DNA from: Acestrorhynchus altus
Taxonomy: Eukaryota; Chordata; Actinopteri; Characiformes; Acestrorhynchidae
NCBI GenBank assembly: GCA_034509495.1
Contig: CM067503.1
Location: 48,983,774-49,047,773, forward strand
Direction of reading: 5' to 3'
DNA: 64,000 nucleotides
Shown piece by piece: positions 12,190-24,110 of this stretch. The notes under the pieces were generated by a model. The model was given only the letters and a program-made list of their open reading frames with translations, had not been told where the DNA came from and ran no database searches. How positions within the stretch are numbered: the first letter of the stretch is position 1; each line of letters begins with the position of its first letter. A program made the translations under genes and the position numbers.

Positions 12190-12920
12190 GTTTGTTTGTT
12201 TATTTGTTTGTTATATATAGAAACTTTCAGACATTTCTATCGAACACAGATCAGTCTCCTATAAACAGGTTTTCCCTTTATAAACATTACTGGACGCAAA
12301 AGCATCACTTTGATTAAGTGTTCAGTGGCGAGAACATAAGATTAGTCCATTTTCATATCAAATCATGGTGATGTGGCTTCATTCGAGAACTACAACCAGC
12401 ATTCCTGCTGACAGAGCACATCGTTTTTGCCTGTATGGGGTAATTCTGATGGGCTTGTGTCTGCGTTCATTGTTTCCACCTTGTTGTCTCCACCCCTTTA
12501 CCTTTGTTGTAAAAAGCAATAAAAATAATTCACATCAATAATGGCGAGAATAGAGCTGTCAGTTGAGATTAGACTGAGAAGGTTTCTACTGTGTAATGAC
12601 CAATGGTATGTCCAGAGTTAAGTAAATATCAGCTTTCGCAACGATGACTCAGTCAAATGTACCTGCATCAAATGTCAGAGCTTCTACTGTTACAGTGACA
12701 TAACTGAGACAAAGATCAACAGACCTCTCTGACAGTCACATGCTCATGACACAAAGGAATATTACAATCTACACAATCAGCAAAACTCATTTTAGAGAAT
12801 GTGGGTGATTCACGAGCAGTTTGGAGAGGCTGAAAGCGTTATTTATTATGGTTCAGTTTATTACAGCTCCTGAACAAAGACTACGTTTGATTTAATGTTC
12901 ACTGGACTGTTAAATTAGGG
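12190..12920. other. Gene-free stretch with a single AP-1 motif
   Basis: No gene seen. A perfect TGACTCA lies at 12645-12651, about 6.3 kb upstream of the predicted ATF3 start site. A lone 7-mer has little weight without conservation data. Confidence 0.25.
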
Positions 12921-12921
12921 G

Positions 12922-12922
<1 letters not shown>

Positions 12923-12980
<58 letters not shown>
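12923..12980. repeat. (ATT)n microsatellite
   Basis: About 19 ATT units. Confidence 0.95.
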
Positions 12981-12982
<2 letters not shown>

Positions 12983-13079
12983 CAAAACAATACCAGAACA
13001 TATAATACAGAATAATACTCTACTTATTCACATGCTTTCTCAATACATTCATACGAGCTTATGATAGTAATACATGTAC

Positions 13080-13460
13080 TGAGCTGAAAACTACCGTTTT
13101 TCATCTAAAACGATTAGAAAACTGTGAAAAGGATCATTTAATTCAAAACGTTAAATAGTCATGTTTTAAATTCATCACACTAAAGGGATTTATTCCAGTT
13201 TGTTTTAAACTGTGATTAGTAATCTGTTAAAAACTGAATTTGAAGTTTTCTAATCATCTGAGATTCCCGATTTCTGCTTTTCATGATCTATAAGCCAAAA
13301 TGATCAACAGCGAACAAAGAGAGGCTTAAAATGTCACTTCATGTTAATGAATATAAAATATCATAGTTTACCTTTTTGAATGAAACTGTGATCATGAAAG
13401 AGCTTTTTATCCATATTCTAATTTTTGGAGATGCCTTACAAAATAAAGCATAATTGATTT
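13080..13460 (+). repeat. AT-rich dispersed repeat family G, copy 1
   Basis: Shares the block 'tcact.tatgttaatga' + 'atataaaatat', the block 'gaaactgtgatca' and the 'gagctt...accatatt...gagatgc' tail with the reverse complement of 13925-14295 and, more weakly, with 19690-19990. Diverged copies of one AT-rich element. Confidence 0.6.
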
Positions 13461-13528
13461 GTTTGTGGCCACTAAATGATTGATTATGCAGAAGACCTCG
13501 ATTATCCTTTACATCAGTGCATACTCAT

Positions 13529-13531
13529 AGA

Positions 13532-13599
<68 letters not shown>

Positions 13600-13655
13600 G
13601 CCTGACAGAGTGATTGGGTGGGTGGGTGGATGGATGGATGGATGGATGGATGGAT
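13529..13655. repeat. Compound (GATA)(GACA)(GGGT)(GGAT) microsatellite
   Basis: GATA units pass into GACA units, then after a short unique stretch into GGGT and GGAT units. Confidence 0.95.
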
Positions 13656-13924
13656 CTGTGATGTGCAGCCTGCTCTCTGGCAGCCTTTACAGGATCAGCG
13701 TTAACTATTTATCCCCGGCTGCTATGACGCATCCTGCAGTCACACCACGGACTGGTTAGATGATGTCACCTTGCATGAATAAGCTGATAGGCCCAGAGCT
13801 CTCAGCCTAGTGGATCAATTTTGCATGAAGCTGAGAAACAGCATGTTTACAAGCAGTCACGTGAATTTCTCGATATGACGCAGCAAAGGCAATGGCAGTT
13901 TTACAGTATGCTGTTTCTCACCAC

Positions 13925-14295
13925 TTCCCAAAAGGATATTAAAATAATAGAATTCTGGGCTCATAATAAAAGCCAGTAACACCGTGTGCACTTCAAATCT
14001 GATTTCCCTAAACATATTAATGCATCTCAAAGAAATACAATATGGTTTAAAGCTCACTGGTGATCACAGTTTCATTCAGAAAGTAAACTGTGATTTTATA
14101 TTCACATAAAGTAACATTTGAAGTCTTTTTTCGTTTGTTTTTGTTTAACTGTTGATCTGTTGGGCTTAAAACTTATCGTGTTGAATGGATTTCTAATCAC
14201 AGTGTCAACTTTGAAACAAGAACGCTTGAAATAAACCACTTTAAATGTATTGAAAACAAAATAAATGATCATTTTATGCTTAAAAGTATGATCTT
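13925..14295 (-). repeat. AT-rich dispersed repeat family G, copy 2 (inverted)
   Basis: The reverse complement matches the copy at 13080-13460 over the blocks around the CACAGTTTAC and GAAACTGTGATCA words. The two copies thus form an inverted pair about 0.5 kb apart. Confidence 0.6.
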
Positions 14296-14299
14296 TTTC

Positions 14300-15145
14300 A
14301 GATGCACGACTGTATTGGTTAGTTAGTTCTATTAAAGTATTAAAGTGTTCTTTCAGAGCTCACTACATTTAACTGTCAACAGACAAATGCTGACTGTGCG
14401 AAAGAGCTCACAGAAACTGTGAAAAGGCAAGTGCAGTGTGTCCCAATGTGTCCGAACAAGACCAAATATGTAGAGGGCCAGCGTGCTTTCACATCTGCAG
14501 GAAATCAAAAAGCAGAACACTTCACACAGCCGTGAATGGAACGTCAGCTGTATGTTCCTTCCTGTGACGCTGAAAGTGAGGCAGCAGTAAGGAAAAAGGA
14601 AAAAAACGCCTTAAGGAATGCATTTCTATACACTGCTGGGTTTGTGTATCTCAACCTGCTTTGAATGATACAAGACCTTCACGACTCGCATGCTGACAAT
14701 GGAACTGATTAGCACATACAGCAGATATAGTATAACACATAGACACTGCTGCAGAAGGAAATGAGGTCAGGGCCCATGAAAGGATTGGGAATCCTGGCCA
14801 TGGCTTCCCCCTCCGTCTGTCTGCATGCCTGGGATTAAATCCTCTTGGGCGGCAGTGCGTTGCCATGGCTCCGACTGGAGTAAACAAACACACAGTGTTT
14901 CAGTGGCTGTTCTGAGGTCAGTTTCATGGGTAAGTGGGATCAATTTAACTGGAGCTTTAAAAATAACTATGAGCAGAGCTGATGTGCATGGTGCAAATGT
15001 AAGAGGAAAGCTACCAGCTATTATTTAAAGGAACCATGTCAACTTGCATTCCATACAAATGAGGCCATCACACGTCACTCTGGCTCCATAACTGCTGAAT
15101 CACTACATATATGTGTAAATATGTAAAGGTTTTGCAATAGTAAAG
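14300..15145. other. Gene-free stretch, nothing recognised
   Basis: Short reading frames at 14651-15028 on both strands have no domain. A segment near 14790-14850 has a tRNA-SINE flavour but no convincing A and B boxes. Confidence 0.25.
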
Positions 15146-15147
15146 GG

Positions 15148-16080
<933 letters not shown>

Positions 16081-16094
16081 AAATCATATGTGAA

Positions 16095-16410
16095 GGTGAA
16101 TCCAGCTCCTCTCCAATCCTTAGGATGCCCAGCCTTCAACCACATCAGCCCCCCGTGGATTGGCAGAAACGTGGATTGCGATACTTGTGAAGGCAACCAC
16201 CTTTTCAAACTGCCAAACTGCCGCCACGAGCTCAGAGAAAAGCACCGGCTCCCCGTCTCCAATACAATGGCAAACAGACGCCTGTGCTGGGCTGCTTCAC
16301 ATTGAGAGAGCGCAATCTACCCATCTACCCAAGAGAGCATGAGTCCCTGCTGCCGATAGAGCGGTAGTGGTACATTAGCCTGCTGAGCCACTTCAGAAGT
16401 CATTCCATGG
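16095..16410 (-). mobile_element. tRNA-derived SINE family C, copy 1
   Basis: The tRNA-like head lies at the right end on the minus strand (TGGCTCAGCAGG, an A-box fit). The body text shared with copies at 21480, 36480 and 62165 includes 'gccaac', 'aatggcaaacagacgcctgtgctg' style words and 'gctgccgatag'. SINEs of this type are transcribed by RNA polymerase III and copied by LINE enzymes. This copy is clearly diverged. Confidence 0.6.
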
Positions 16411-17237
16411 TCTTAAGAAGTTTGAGAACCACTGGTCTAGGGCCTCTTTGCTTAGGCTGCTGCCCCCACGACTGAGACCCAGGAAAAGTGACACATAATA
16501 GATCAAAATATCTCAACTGAGTAATTATGTTATAGTAGGAAATTGTTTTACATACATTATATCTTGAATATATGTAAAATCAGAACTTAAACTACTAAAT
16601 ACTGTTGTATATTAATAAAAACTGAAAATCAGAGATTGAAGGAGCTCTTCAGTAGCTTACCCTGGAACCTCATAGTGTATTAATAGCTAATAAGTCAGTA
16701 TTGACAACTGTAACAGCTGTACTTATGTCTCAATATCTTTTTCAGATCATCCCATGGCCCAAAGACCTTTAGCCCGCTGCCTGGCTGTGTACACAGTAAA
16801 GGCATTCTCCATGACGTGATGTAGTCAGTTGGTTCACTACAAAGTCATTTACTTCAACAAACTGTACGTACCATCCAAAATAAAGATACACACATGGCTT
16901 ATGTATTTCCCAAAGGTCAAACTTCAGGCCCGTGAAACGTCAGCTCACTGTCTTCATCACATCATTAGTGATCACAGGGAAGAAGTTATTCATCTCAACT
17001 CACTGAAAGAAAAAACAATGAGTACTGTCCTGAACTGAAGTTCCTGATGAATACGTTACCACGCAAACAACCACAGGCAAGATAGTTCTTGAGGACTCAA
17101 TATTTAATCTAATAAAATATTCATATTCTTGGTGACCTGATAAAGCTCTCAGGAGCAACCGTTCAAGTCCTGGCATCCAACAAGATCAACAATGTCGTGT
17201 TGTCATTGCTATGGTATTGTTTCTTGGTAACACTGTG

Positions 17238-17238
<1 letters not shown>
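16411..17238. other. Gene-free stretch, nothing recognised
   Basis: No supported features. Confidence 0.3.

Positions 17239-17288
<50 letters not shown>
17239..17288. repeat. (TG)n microsatellite
   Basis: About 24 TG units. Confidence 0.95.
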
Positions 17289-17290
<2 letters not shown>

Positions 17291-18109
17291 ACAAAGGCTG
17301 TATGTCTATAGGGTTAATGACACTATGGTAATAAAGCTTCACAGTTAGTGAAGGAATGCAGGCCGTGCTCGTCTCCTCTCCCTAAAGCCCTTCTCGGGTC
17401 AGTTTATCCTCCGCAAATCGAGAGAAATCTGAGCAGATTCCCGTCTTATCTACGTCCTCTCTTAGAAACCTTATGCTCTTATGTTGAGAGACCATGGGAG
17501 ACATGTCTTCTGTCTGCTTCTCATTAACAATAAAACCAATCCTTGTTTTTAAATAATCTAAAGTCTGTGATTGTTGTAAGGTCAGCATCTAAACTGCTAT
17601 ATCTACTCTGTACATATTGGATTGGATTGCCTGTGACTACAGTGTTCGACTGTAACTATAAAGCTCATTATTTTGCTGTTATAAACAGTATGTAGATGTA
17701 CAATACACCCATTTTGATGGTACACTCTCTTGTGACAGTGAGAATGGAGTATGCACTATGTTGTTCTGTGGAGCTGGCATGAGACGTCCCCACTGTAGGG
17801 GAATACCAGCTCCTGCATAATGTAGCTTTAAAATGAGGCACTTTGTTATGAGTCACTCATTATCGTGTGGTATTTAACTGTATGACAGTGTTTCATATAG
17901 ACATGTTAGTTTGTGGTAAGTATGTTTGTTTGGGGGTGCAGTTGTCGACTCAAATCTTATTGACGCTTATATTTCAGCATCAGTGTCAAACAGAAATCTC
18001 ATATCTTCAAAAGTTCAACTTTATGGGGGCGGGGTCTTAACTTTTAACTTTTAGATTTTCTGCTTTTTGCTCATTTGATCATCAAACTGATATCACAGAG
18101 CAACGTTAC
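17289..18109. other. Gene-free stretch, nothing recognised
   Basis: No supported features. A 68-codon frame on the minus strand at 17382-17588 resembles no family that I know. Confidence 0.3.
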
Positions 18110-18545
18110 AGAAATCAAAAACCAGAAGTTTAACAAAGACATAAAACCCCCACTGAACCAAAAGGTGCCAGTGCAGGAAAAACTCCCTCAGAGCTGGAGG
18201 AAGAAACCTCGGGAGGAACCAGGCTCCCGACGGGGGACCCTCCTCCTCTGGTCAAACTACTTATGAAACTGGACCACACGTCTGCCCGGTGTACTCAGGT
18301 GTACTGGTGTAATGTTAGTTTGATGGACATTATAGTAACAGTAGGTTCTGTGTCAATTTCGACATCACTGCTCCTTCCCAGAGCTCAAGGTTAGGATTTC
18401 ATCAGCTCAGGCTGGGGGGTCTTCGGTGACTCGGGAATGGTCGGGAGATGTGATTAATGTGCTGTTTAGATTTATGGAGATCGGAGAATGTAAACATTCC
18501 CAGAGTGCGGCGAGTGACTCCGGCAGATCTGTAACAGTCGAACTA
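18110..18545 (+). repeat. Dispersed repeat family D, copy 2
   Basis: Better preserved partner of 5040-5450. It keeps the 'aggaaaaactccctcag' and 'aacctcgggaggaaccaggc' words typical of this teleost family. It ends about 300 bp upstream of the ATF3 core promoter. Confidence 0.65.
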
Positions 18546-18739
18546 AAAGGAGAACATGTGAATGGGGCTGAAAGTGGCTGATGAGGGTCAGCTGGCTTCT
18601 TCTCCTTCAGCCAGTCCTCTGTTCTGGGACCTTTAGAAGACTGCATTCCAAAAACCCCCAGTCATTAGGCTGGCCTGCCTTTATTTGCTCATTAGTGTAA
18701 AATGTTAGGACTTTAAGGGAATGCCATTCCCATGGAGCA

Positions 18740-18770
18740 GGAGGGGAGGGAAGGGGAGGGAAGGGGAGGG
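18740..18770 (+). promoter_or_regulatory. Purine G-run, potential G-quadruplex upstream of ATF3
   Basis: Alternating runs of three and four G separated by A or AA give six G-runs in 31 bp, about 180-210 bp upstream of the predicted ATF3 start site. It satisfies a simple G3+ N1-7 quadruplex rule and is also a plausible Sp1/KLF/MAZ binding tract. Confidence 0.5.
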
Positions 18771-18868
18771 TCTGGGGGCAGAGCCTGTCCTCTTATGGAG
18801 GAGGTGTGCAGAGGGTTGCCTGATTGCATCATCGCAGAGCAAAGCTGCTCTCAGTGCTATAAATAGGA

Positions 18869-18876
18869 TGACGTCA
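18869..18876 (+). promoter_or_regulatory. Consensus CRE (TGACGTCA) in ATF3 promoter
   Basis: Perfect palindromic ATF/CRE site, about 50 bp upstream of the TATA box and about 80 bp upstream of the predicted start. In human ATF3 an ATF/CRE site at a similar distance is known to mediate induction and self-repression by ATF3 protein. The same role here is an inference from position and sequence. Confidence 0.75.
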
Positions 18877-18921
18877 GCCAGGCCCAGCCTCTTACTAGTA
18901 CCACGATCCAGCGTGTCTTAC

Positions 18922-18928
18922 TATAAAA
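18922..18928 (+). promoter_or_regulatory. ATF3 TATA box
   Basis: TATAAAA, predicting transcription start near 18950. Another TATAAATA at 18858-18865 lies just before the CRE, but using it would put the CRE inside the start-site region, so the 18922 box is preferred. Confidence 0.7.
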
Positions 18929-18949
18929 CAGGGGTGATGCAACCAGCGG

Positions 18950-19037
18950 CAGAGAGCTGTAACTTCCAGAGAGAGAGGGATCAGTCTGAGAGCTCCACTG
19001 AAGACACCACAGTCGCTCTTCTCCTCTGAGGAAGCCG
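18950..19037 (+). other. atf3: ATF3 exon 1 (non-coding 5' UTR)
   Basis: It runs from the predicted start about 28 bp after the TATA box to a strong splice donor (GCCG|GTGAGTG) at 19037/19038. It contains no ATG. A non-coding first exon before the coding exon matches the usual vertebrate ATF3 gene structure. The exact 5' end is predicted only. Confidence 0.6.
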
Positions 19038-19378
19038 GTGAGTGTGTGTGAGGGGAGGGGGCGCAGGGCTTTGATCTTCTTTAATGTTTCTATTTGTAGC
19101 GTTTCTTAGTGGAAACATCCCGAACAGCGCCTTTGATCTTTCCTTTTGAAGTGTGTGAGAGAGTCAGGAGGAGTGAAGGAGCTGCGCTCCAGCCTGAGCA
19201 GTGGAATCAGTCAGTGATGGGCTGCGCTGCACTCAGGAGCATCTGATCAGCATCTGATCAGCTGCAGATGAAAACACACTCTTTATCTGTGGGACTGATT
19301 GATCCAGACACACTGCAGCACCTTCACTCCTCCTCTCTCACCCACTTCAGAGACATGCCTCTGATCTTCTCTTTTCTT

Positions 19379-19452
19379 CATGATCATGATGATGATGATG
19401 ATCATGATTATGATCATGATGATGATGATGATGAAGATGATGATGATGATGA
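19379..19452. repeat. (GAT)n microsatellite in ATF3 intron 1
   Basis: GAT/ATG trinucleotide tract with CAT interruptions. It makes a poly-Asp frame on the plus strand and poly-Ile on the minus strand, both artefacts. Confidence 0.9.
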
Positions 19453-19612
19453 AAGAGATTGTGTACCAGGTCATCTTGAAGCTTGTCTGTTTGTTTGTTG
19501 GTCAAAGTTTGACACAGTGATCAATGATGATTAGATTGTAACTGATGCAACGCAAATTTAACGTTTGAGTGCTGTGTGATGAAAGCGCGTGTTTGTCAGT
19601 GATGTAACGGGA
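19451..19612 (+). repeat. Intragenic duplication in ATF3 intron 1, copy 1
   Basis: Shares ordered words with 20347-20520 in the same orientation: GAGATT, CCAGGTC, GTCAAAGTTTGACACA, AGATTGTAAC, AACGCAA, TAACGTTTGA and TGCTGT. See copy 2. Confidence 0.6.
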
Positions 19613-19689
19613 AAATAGAGGGATGAATGTGTTCAATACTGAGGCAATCTGAGAAAAAATGAAATGTCTGGTTTGTTAGTTTTATTTGT

Positions 19690-19990
19690 TAAACAAACAA
19701 ACACAAAATGTTGTGATTTAGTTTCCAATCAACACATAAAGTGGCTCTAAAAATTCTGAGAATTTCTGTGAAAAAGGTTTTTGATCTGATTTTAATTCAG
19801 AAGTTAAACTCATAATTTATATCATATATTTTGATCATGTGATTAATAATGTGTTCAAATTTTAAAATGTTCTAATATTTTGACACTAAAACAAAAAAGG
19901 TCACTTTATGTTAATGAATATAAAATATGACTGAATCATGAATGAGCTTCTTAACCACATTCAGCATTTTTTAGAAGCTCTAGTAATTTA
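19690..19990 (+). repeat. AT-rich dispersed repeat family G, copy 3
   Basis: Contains GTCACTTTATGTTAATGAAT followed by ATAAAATAT and a GAATGAGCTTCTTAACCACATT block, like copies near 13.3 and 14.1 kb. It lies within ATF3 intron 1. Confidence 0.5.
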
Positions 19991-20346
19991 ACCAAACAGG
20001 AACAGGAGCCACCTGAGATACAGCCAGGTTGATCCAACTTATCCTTCATTGTAATAAATCAGGTGAGCTGCTGATGGAATTGAACCAACCTGTCACTGAG
20101 GGCAGTGAGGGAGTCAGAAATCAAAACTACATTCTCTTAAACTCTTTTGTCAACATAAATTCCTTTACCTGTATAAAATTCACTTTAGTAAACATGAGAA
20201 AACGAATACACTACAGTTACAGTTATTAATTATTATGTTCTTAAATTTTTACTGCAGAACAGAACTCCTCCCGCACGTGGTTTAAGATATAGTTTGTCCA
20301 GATGCTGCAGTTAGACATCATTACATCATCAACATCATCTCTCAAT

Positions 20347-20520
20347 AAGAGAGATTTTATTCCAGGTCGTTTTTCTGATCATTAGTCAAAGTTTGACACA
20401 ACAGTTAACTTTCAGATTGTAACCCTTACAACGCAAGTCTAACGTTTGACTGCTGTTTACTGAAAGTTCATGTTGATCTTAGTGCGTTTCTGTGTGTAGG
20501 TGACCTAACAGGACATTTCA
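20347..20520 (+). repeat. Intragenic duplication in ATF3 intron 1, copy 2
   Basis: Diverged direct copy of 19451-19612. The conserved core GTCAAAGTTTGACACA starts at 20385. Differences are spread evenly, which suggests an old duplication and not a recent tandem event. Confidence 0.6.
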
Positions 20521-20527
20521 CATATAA

Positions 20528-20710
20528 AGTGATAGGTGTATTATTTCTATAATGATACAGTAATATGTGTATTATTTCTATAATCATACAATAATATGTG
20601 TATTATTTCTATAATCATACAGTAATAGGTGTCTTATTTCTATAATCATACAGTAATATGTGTATTATATCTATAATGATACAGTAATATGTGTATTATT
20701 TCTATAATGA
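20528..20710. repeat. 31-bp minisatellite before ATF3 exon 2
   Basis: About six units of 31 bp (ACAGTAATATGTGTATTATT, then TCTATAATGAT). Units differ by one or two bases. The array ends 33 bp before the exon 2 acceptor at 20744, so it takes up the place where the branch point should be. Confidence 0.9.
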
Positions 20711-20751
20711 TCTCTGTGTTCAAACCCGTGTTGATGTGTTCAGGTTTCATC

Positions 20752-22275
20752 ATGATGCTCCAGCATACCGGACTGGGTTTTGGTCCTTCAGAAATCAGTG
20801 CGTCTGCTCTGGTGCCGTGTCTGTCTCCGCCGGGATCCCTCACACTTGAAGATTTCACAACTTTCAGTCCGATCGTCAAAGAGGAGCTGCGCCACGCCAT
20901 CCACAGCAAGCGCCTCTCGAGCGGCATGAGCGCCACCCCGAACTCCAGCTGCTCCAGCTCAGCCCTCCCCTGCGAGCCCCCCACTAAGAGAGAGGTAACG
21001 TCAGCCCCCTGTGCATGTCCTTTAAGTTTCAGCTCCATCAACGACATCACTTAAGTATACTTGGTTCATTTCACGTAGATGTGTTTGTCTTTAATTAACC
21101 TGTTCATTCTCTTCCAGCTTAACTCTGATGAACTTGATCGGAGAAAAAGACGACGGGAAAGGAACAAAATTGCTGCTGCCAAATGCAGGAACAAGAAGAA
21201 GGAGAAAACAGACTGTCTGCAAAAGGTAGAGTTTGGTCAGGGTTGTCTTTTACGAGAAAGTTCAGTGAAACTCGTTTTCACTAATAATCTCTCCGTTTAT
21301 AACACATCCGTTCTTATTACTGAGTATTTCTCACGTTAGTGGAAATGATATGGGAAGAAGACAAAATCCGTAACCTAGAGTTACACATAGAGCCCACCTA
21401 ATTCCCCTCTCACCTACTTAAAGAGCCCATATGTCGTAAGGATTTCCACCCCAGTTCTGAAGGTCCAGTTACCCAACCACGTCAGGACTCTCCCCCTATT
21501 ACATACGGTCCCTCTGACACTCGGAGGGACAGGACAAGCACAGGCCTCCTCAGTTTTTCAAAGTGCCACCATTGCATCATTGCTGGGCTGCCAACGTCCT
21601 CGGAGGAAAGCGTCGGGTACAATGGCTAACAGACTCCTGTGCTGACCAGCAGTGCACTGGCCGTGCACCATATACCCACCCACAGAGAACATGGCAAGCA
21701 CCATGACCTGGGATTCGAATGTGAGCTTCTCAGATCACAGTTGTAGCGCATTAGACTGCTGAGCCAATCAGAGATCATTCTTCAATAGGATTTGATCAGA
21801 CCCTTCTGCTGTCAACATTAAACAATGGTACAGGAAGATGGCCAGATCCTACACCGAACAACTATGGTTGCTGAGGCCGTGTAGTGTAGGCAGAGTAGGT
21901 GTTTGATTTATAGAATATGACTTAAGATTAATCAAATTAAACTGCAAGTAATTTCATCTAAAAAACAACAAACAGTCCTCAATTAAATAATTCTCTTTCC
22001 TTCTACTCGTGCAGGAGTCTGAGAAGCTGGAGTCCATAAATGCTGAGCTGAAAGCTCAGATCGAGGAGCTGAAGAATCAGAAGCAGCAGTTAGTCTACAT
22101 GCTCAACCTGCACCGGCCCACCTGCATCGTGCGTGCCCAGAACGGCCAGACTCCCGAGGATGAGAGGAACCTCTTCATCCAGCAGATCAAGGAAAACGCC
22201 TTGCAAGGTCTGAACCTGACCACCGTCGGACCAGCACTGCCCACCACTGTGCCATCCACATGTGGCCATCTCTGA
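20752..22275 (+). CDS. atf3: ATF3, stress-inducible bZIP transcription factor
   Basis: Coding exons are 20752-20994, 21118-21225 and 22015-22275, all joined in phase 0, giving 203 residues (human ATF3 is 181). The start is the MMLQHTG ATG 8 bp after the acceptor at 20743. The basic region is residues 88-110, with the bZIP signature NKIAAAKCR at 97-105. The leucine heptads are L115, L122, L129, L136 and L143, followed by the conserved LNLHRPTCIVRAQNG block at 147-161. ATF3 is a nuclear protein that binds ATF/CRE and AP-1 sites as homo- or heterodimers and mostly represses. It is induced quickly by stress and injury. The 108-nt basic-region exon matches the vertebrate gene structure. The C-terminus is about 20 residues longer than human, ending in a Thr/Pro-rich tail. 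Identification is firm. Confidence 0.97.
21480..21775 (-). mobile_element. tRNA-derived SINE family C, copy 2, in ATF3 intron 2 of the coding region
   Basis: On the minus strand the head reads TGGCTCAGCAGTCTAATGCG (A box), then ATTCGAATCCC (B box-like), a tRNA-like layout. The body matches copies at 16.1, 36.5 and 62.2 kb ('gctgggctgccaac', 'ggaggaaagcgtcggg'). It lies between ATF3 coding exons 2 and 3. Confidence 0.65.
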
Positions 22276-24110
22276 GTCACAGACTTCGACAGCATGACAC
22301 TCCTGCAGTAAAGTTTCAGCAGTTTTTTGCCAAGGAGCATTGTAGGATCCTGTAGGAGCCTGCTATAAAGGGACTAGGGACTATGGAGAAGGTGGGTGCG
22401 TCCCACATACACATGATGGCACTCTGTAAGCAATCTGTCAAAGCACTAACACTGAAGGACATGTGATGTGATTTTATGTTGTGTGTTATTTAAAACTGAA
22501 CACTGTTGAATGACAAACTCATGCTGTTCTCTACTGTATGTGCACCAAAGCATGATCTCATGTCAGCTTGTGAAGCAACATGATTTCATTTACATTACAT
22601 ATGTTTTTAATGATCTCATTAGTTGTAGTTCTGTGATCCTGCTGGTATCTCAAGGAGTTCCTGCGAGACAAACCTGAATGCACTGCGTTTCTGAGAACGT
22701 TAGAGGTCGATGTGCTGCAGGTCATTAAAGGGGACGTCTGCTTTTTTGGCATAATTGAGTGTTTGAGATGCAAAGAAAGTCAATCAGCATTTTAATGAAA
22801 GGATTCATTGTAGACACACTTACCAGCTCTGTCTTCGCTGTGGTGGTGATGGGACCACCATCAATACGGTCCTCTTATTAACACTCCAAAATGACCAGTG
22901 GACTTTATATATCATTAAATATTAATCATAGAACAGTGCTTCTCCAAACTATAGAGACACGTTTAACTCTTTCATGTAGCTTTCTTTTGGGAGGCATTAG
23001 ATGCTTTTGATGTTTCTTTATTAATGTCTTATCCATTGAATTATGTAATGGGAAATCAGCTCACCATTTAATGCAGGACGAGGTTGAAAACTGTTGTCAA
23101 TGAAGTATGAATTTATTGACCTGGTTCCAAAGTTCTGTGTGATTTCTGCTTTGTGAAATATCAGTGTAACCTGCCACGTGAAAATATTCTAAGCTGCTAT
23201 GATCATTTCTCAGGACGTGCACAGTGTACTGCAGGAAACAGGGACATAAAAGGAACAAGGAAACAGAGGTAACGTGGACTTTGTTTTAGCAGTGTAACTA
23301 TTTGCTACCTGAGGATAAGAGGAAAGCAAGTTACATAGAAGCTGGTATCTTCTTTAGAACTTCCACCACTGAGTTTGTTCCTCTTATCTCAGATGTCCAA
23401 CGATATTTTGTTACAGTGATGTGAGTGCGATAGACAGGCTCTGTCTAATCAGTATGTATTTGTGTTGACAGTAAGTAATGTATTGTGTTTTGAAATGTTA
23501 TATTGTATTTTTTTACATGACATATATGGTTCAACCTAAATGCACAAAACCCATAAACCTTAAACGGTATTTCATGGTATGAAGTTCTTAAGATAGCAGT
23601 TGTGGTCTTTGTACTCCAGTCAAAATATTTCAGTGTTGCTCTGCCAGAATCTGTGGTTCAGGAATCCTCAGTCGAGTACCAGGGTAGTGACCGAATTGAA
23701 GAGCATCTTCCAGTTTCGAACAGAACGTCTGAGAAAGCAGAGTCTGAGTTTGTACAGTTGTGAATGTTGAGCACTAGGATTTAGTTTACCGTATTTATTA
23801 ATGTAGGTCTAGAGACGCAGGCGTCAACAGCTGCATTTCGTGTGTTTATTTGAGTCGTGTGTGTGAAAAGGAAAGGACTGTAGTACTTGTGCGTGTCATT
23901 TTCAATCTAAAGATAAGCTTTTGGTGGTCAGGCGTCTCTATATCAGTATGTTTCACCACGTCAACCTGTTCATACACTTACGGCAGCCATTCATATAAAG
24001 CTTGGTTTTACAGTCACATTCAATTGTAACCTGAAGTGATGTAATGACTAATATGGGGGTTTTGTTTGTTTGTTTTTGACACTTTATTAATAAAATGTTT
24101 TAAAAACATA
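22276..24110 (+). other. atf3: ATF3 3' UTR
   Basis: About 1.8 kb with no coding frame, ending after the AATAAA at 24089-24094. It has scattered ATTTA pentamers (for example 22488-22492 and 22588-22592), as expected for an unstable stress-response mRNA, although the pentamers are not tightly clustered. The end is predicted from the polyadenylation motif. Confidence 0.6.
24089..24094 (+). promoter_or_regulatory. Polyadenylation signal for ATF3
   Basis: AATAAA followed within 35 bp by GT-rich sequence. It is the best-placed signal downstream of the ATF3 stop. Confidence 0.6.

Noticed and set aside
18858..18865. TATAAATA as the ATF3 TATA box
   Set aside because: It would place the CRE downstream, near the start site. 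The TATAAAA at 18922 gives the expected promoter spacing.
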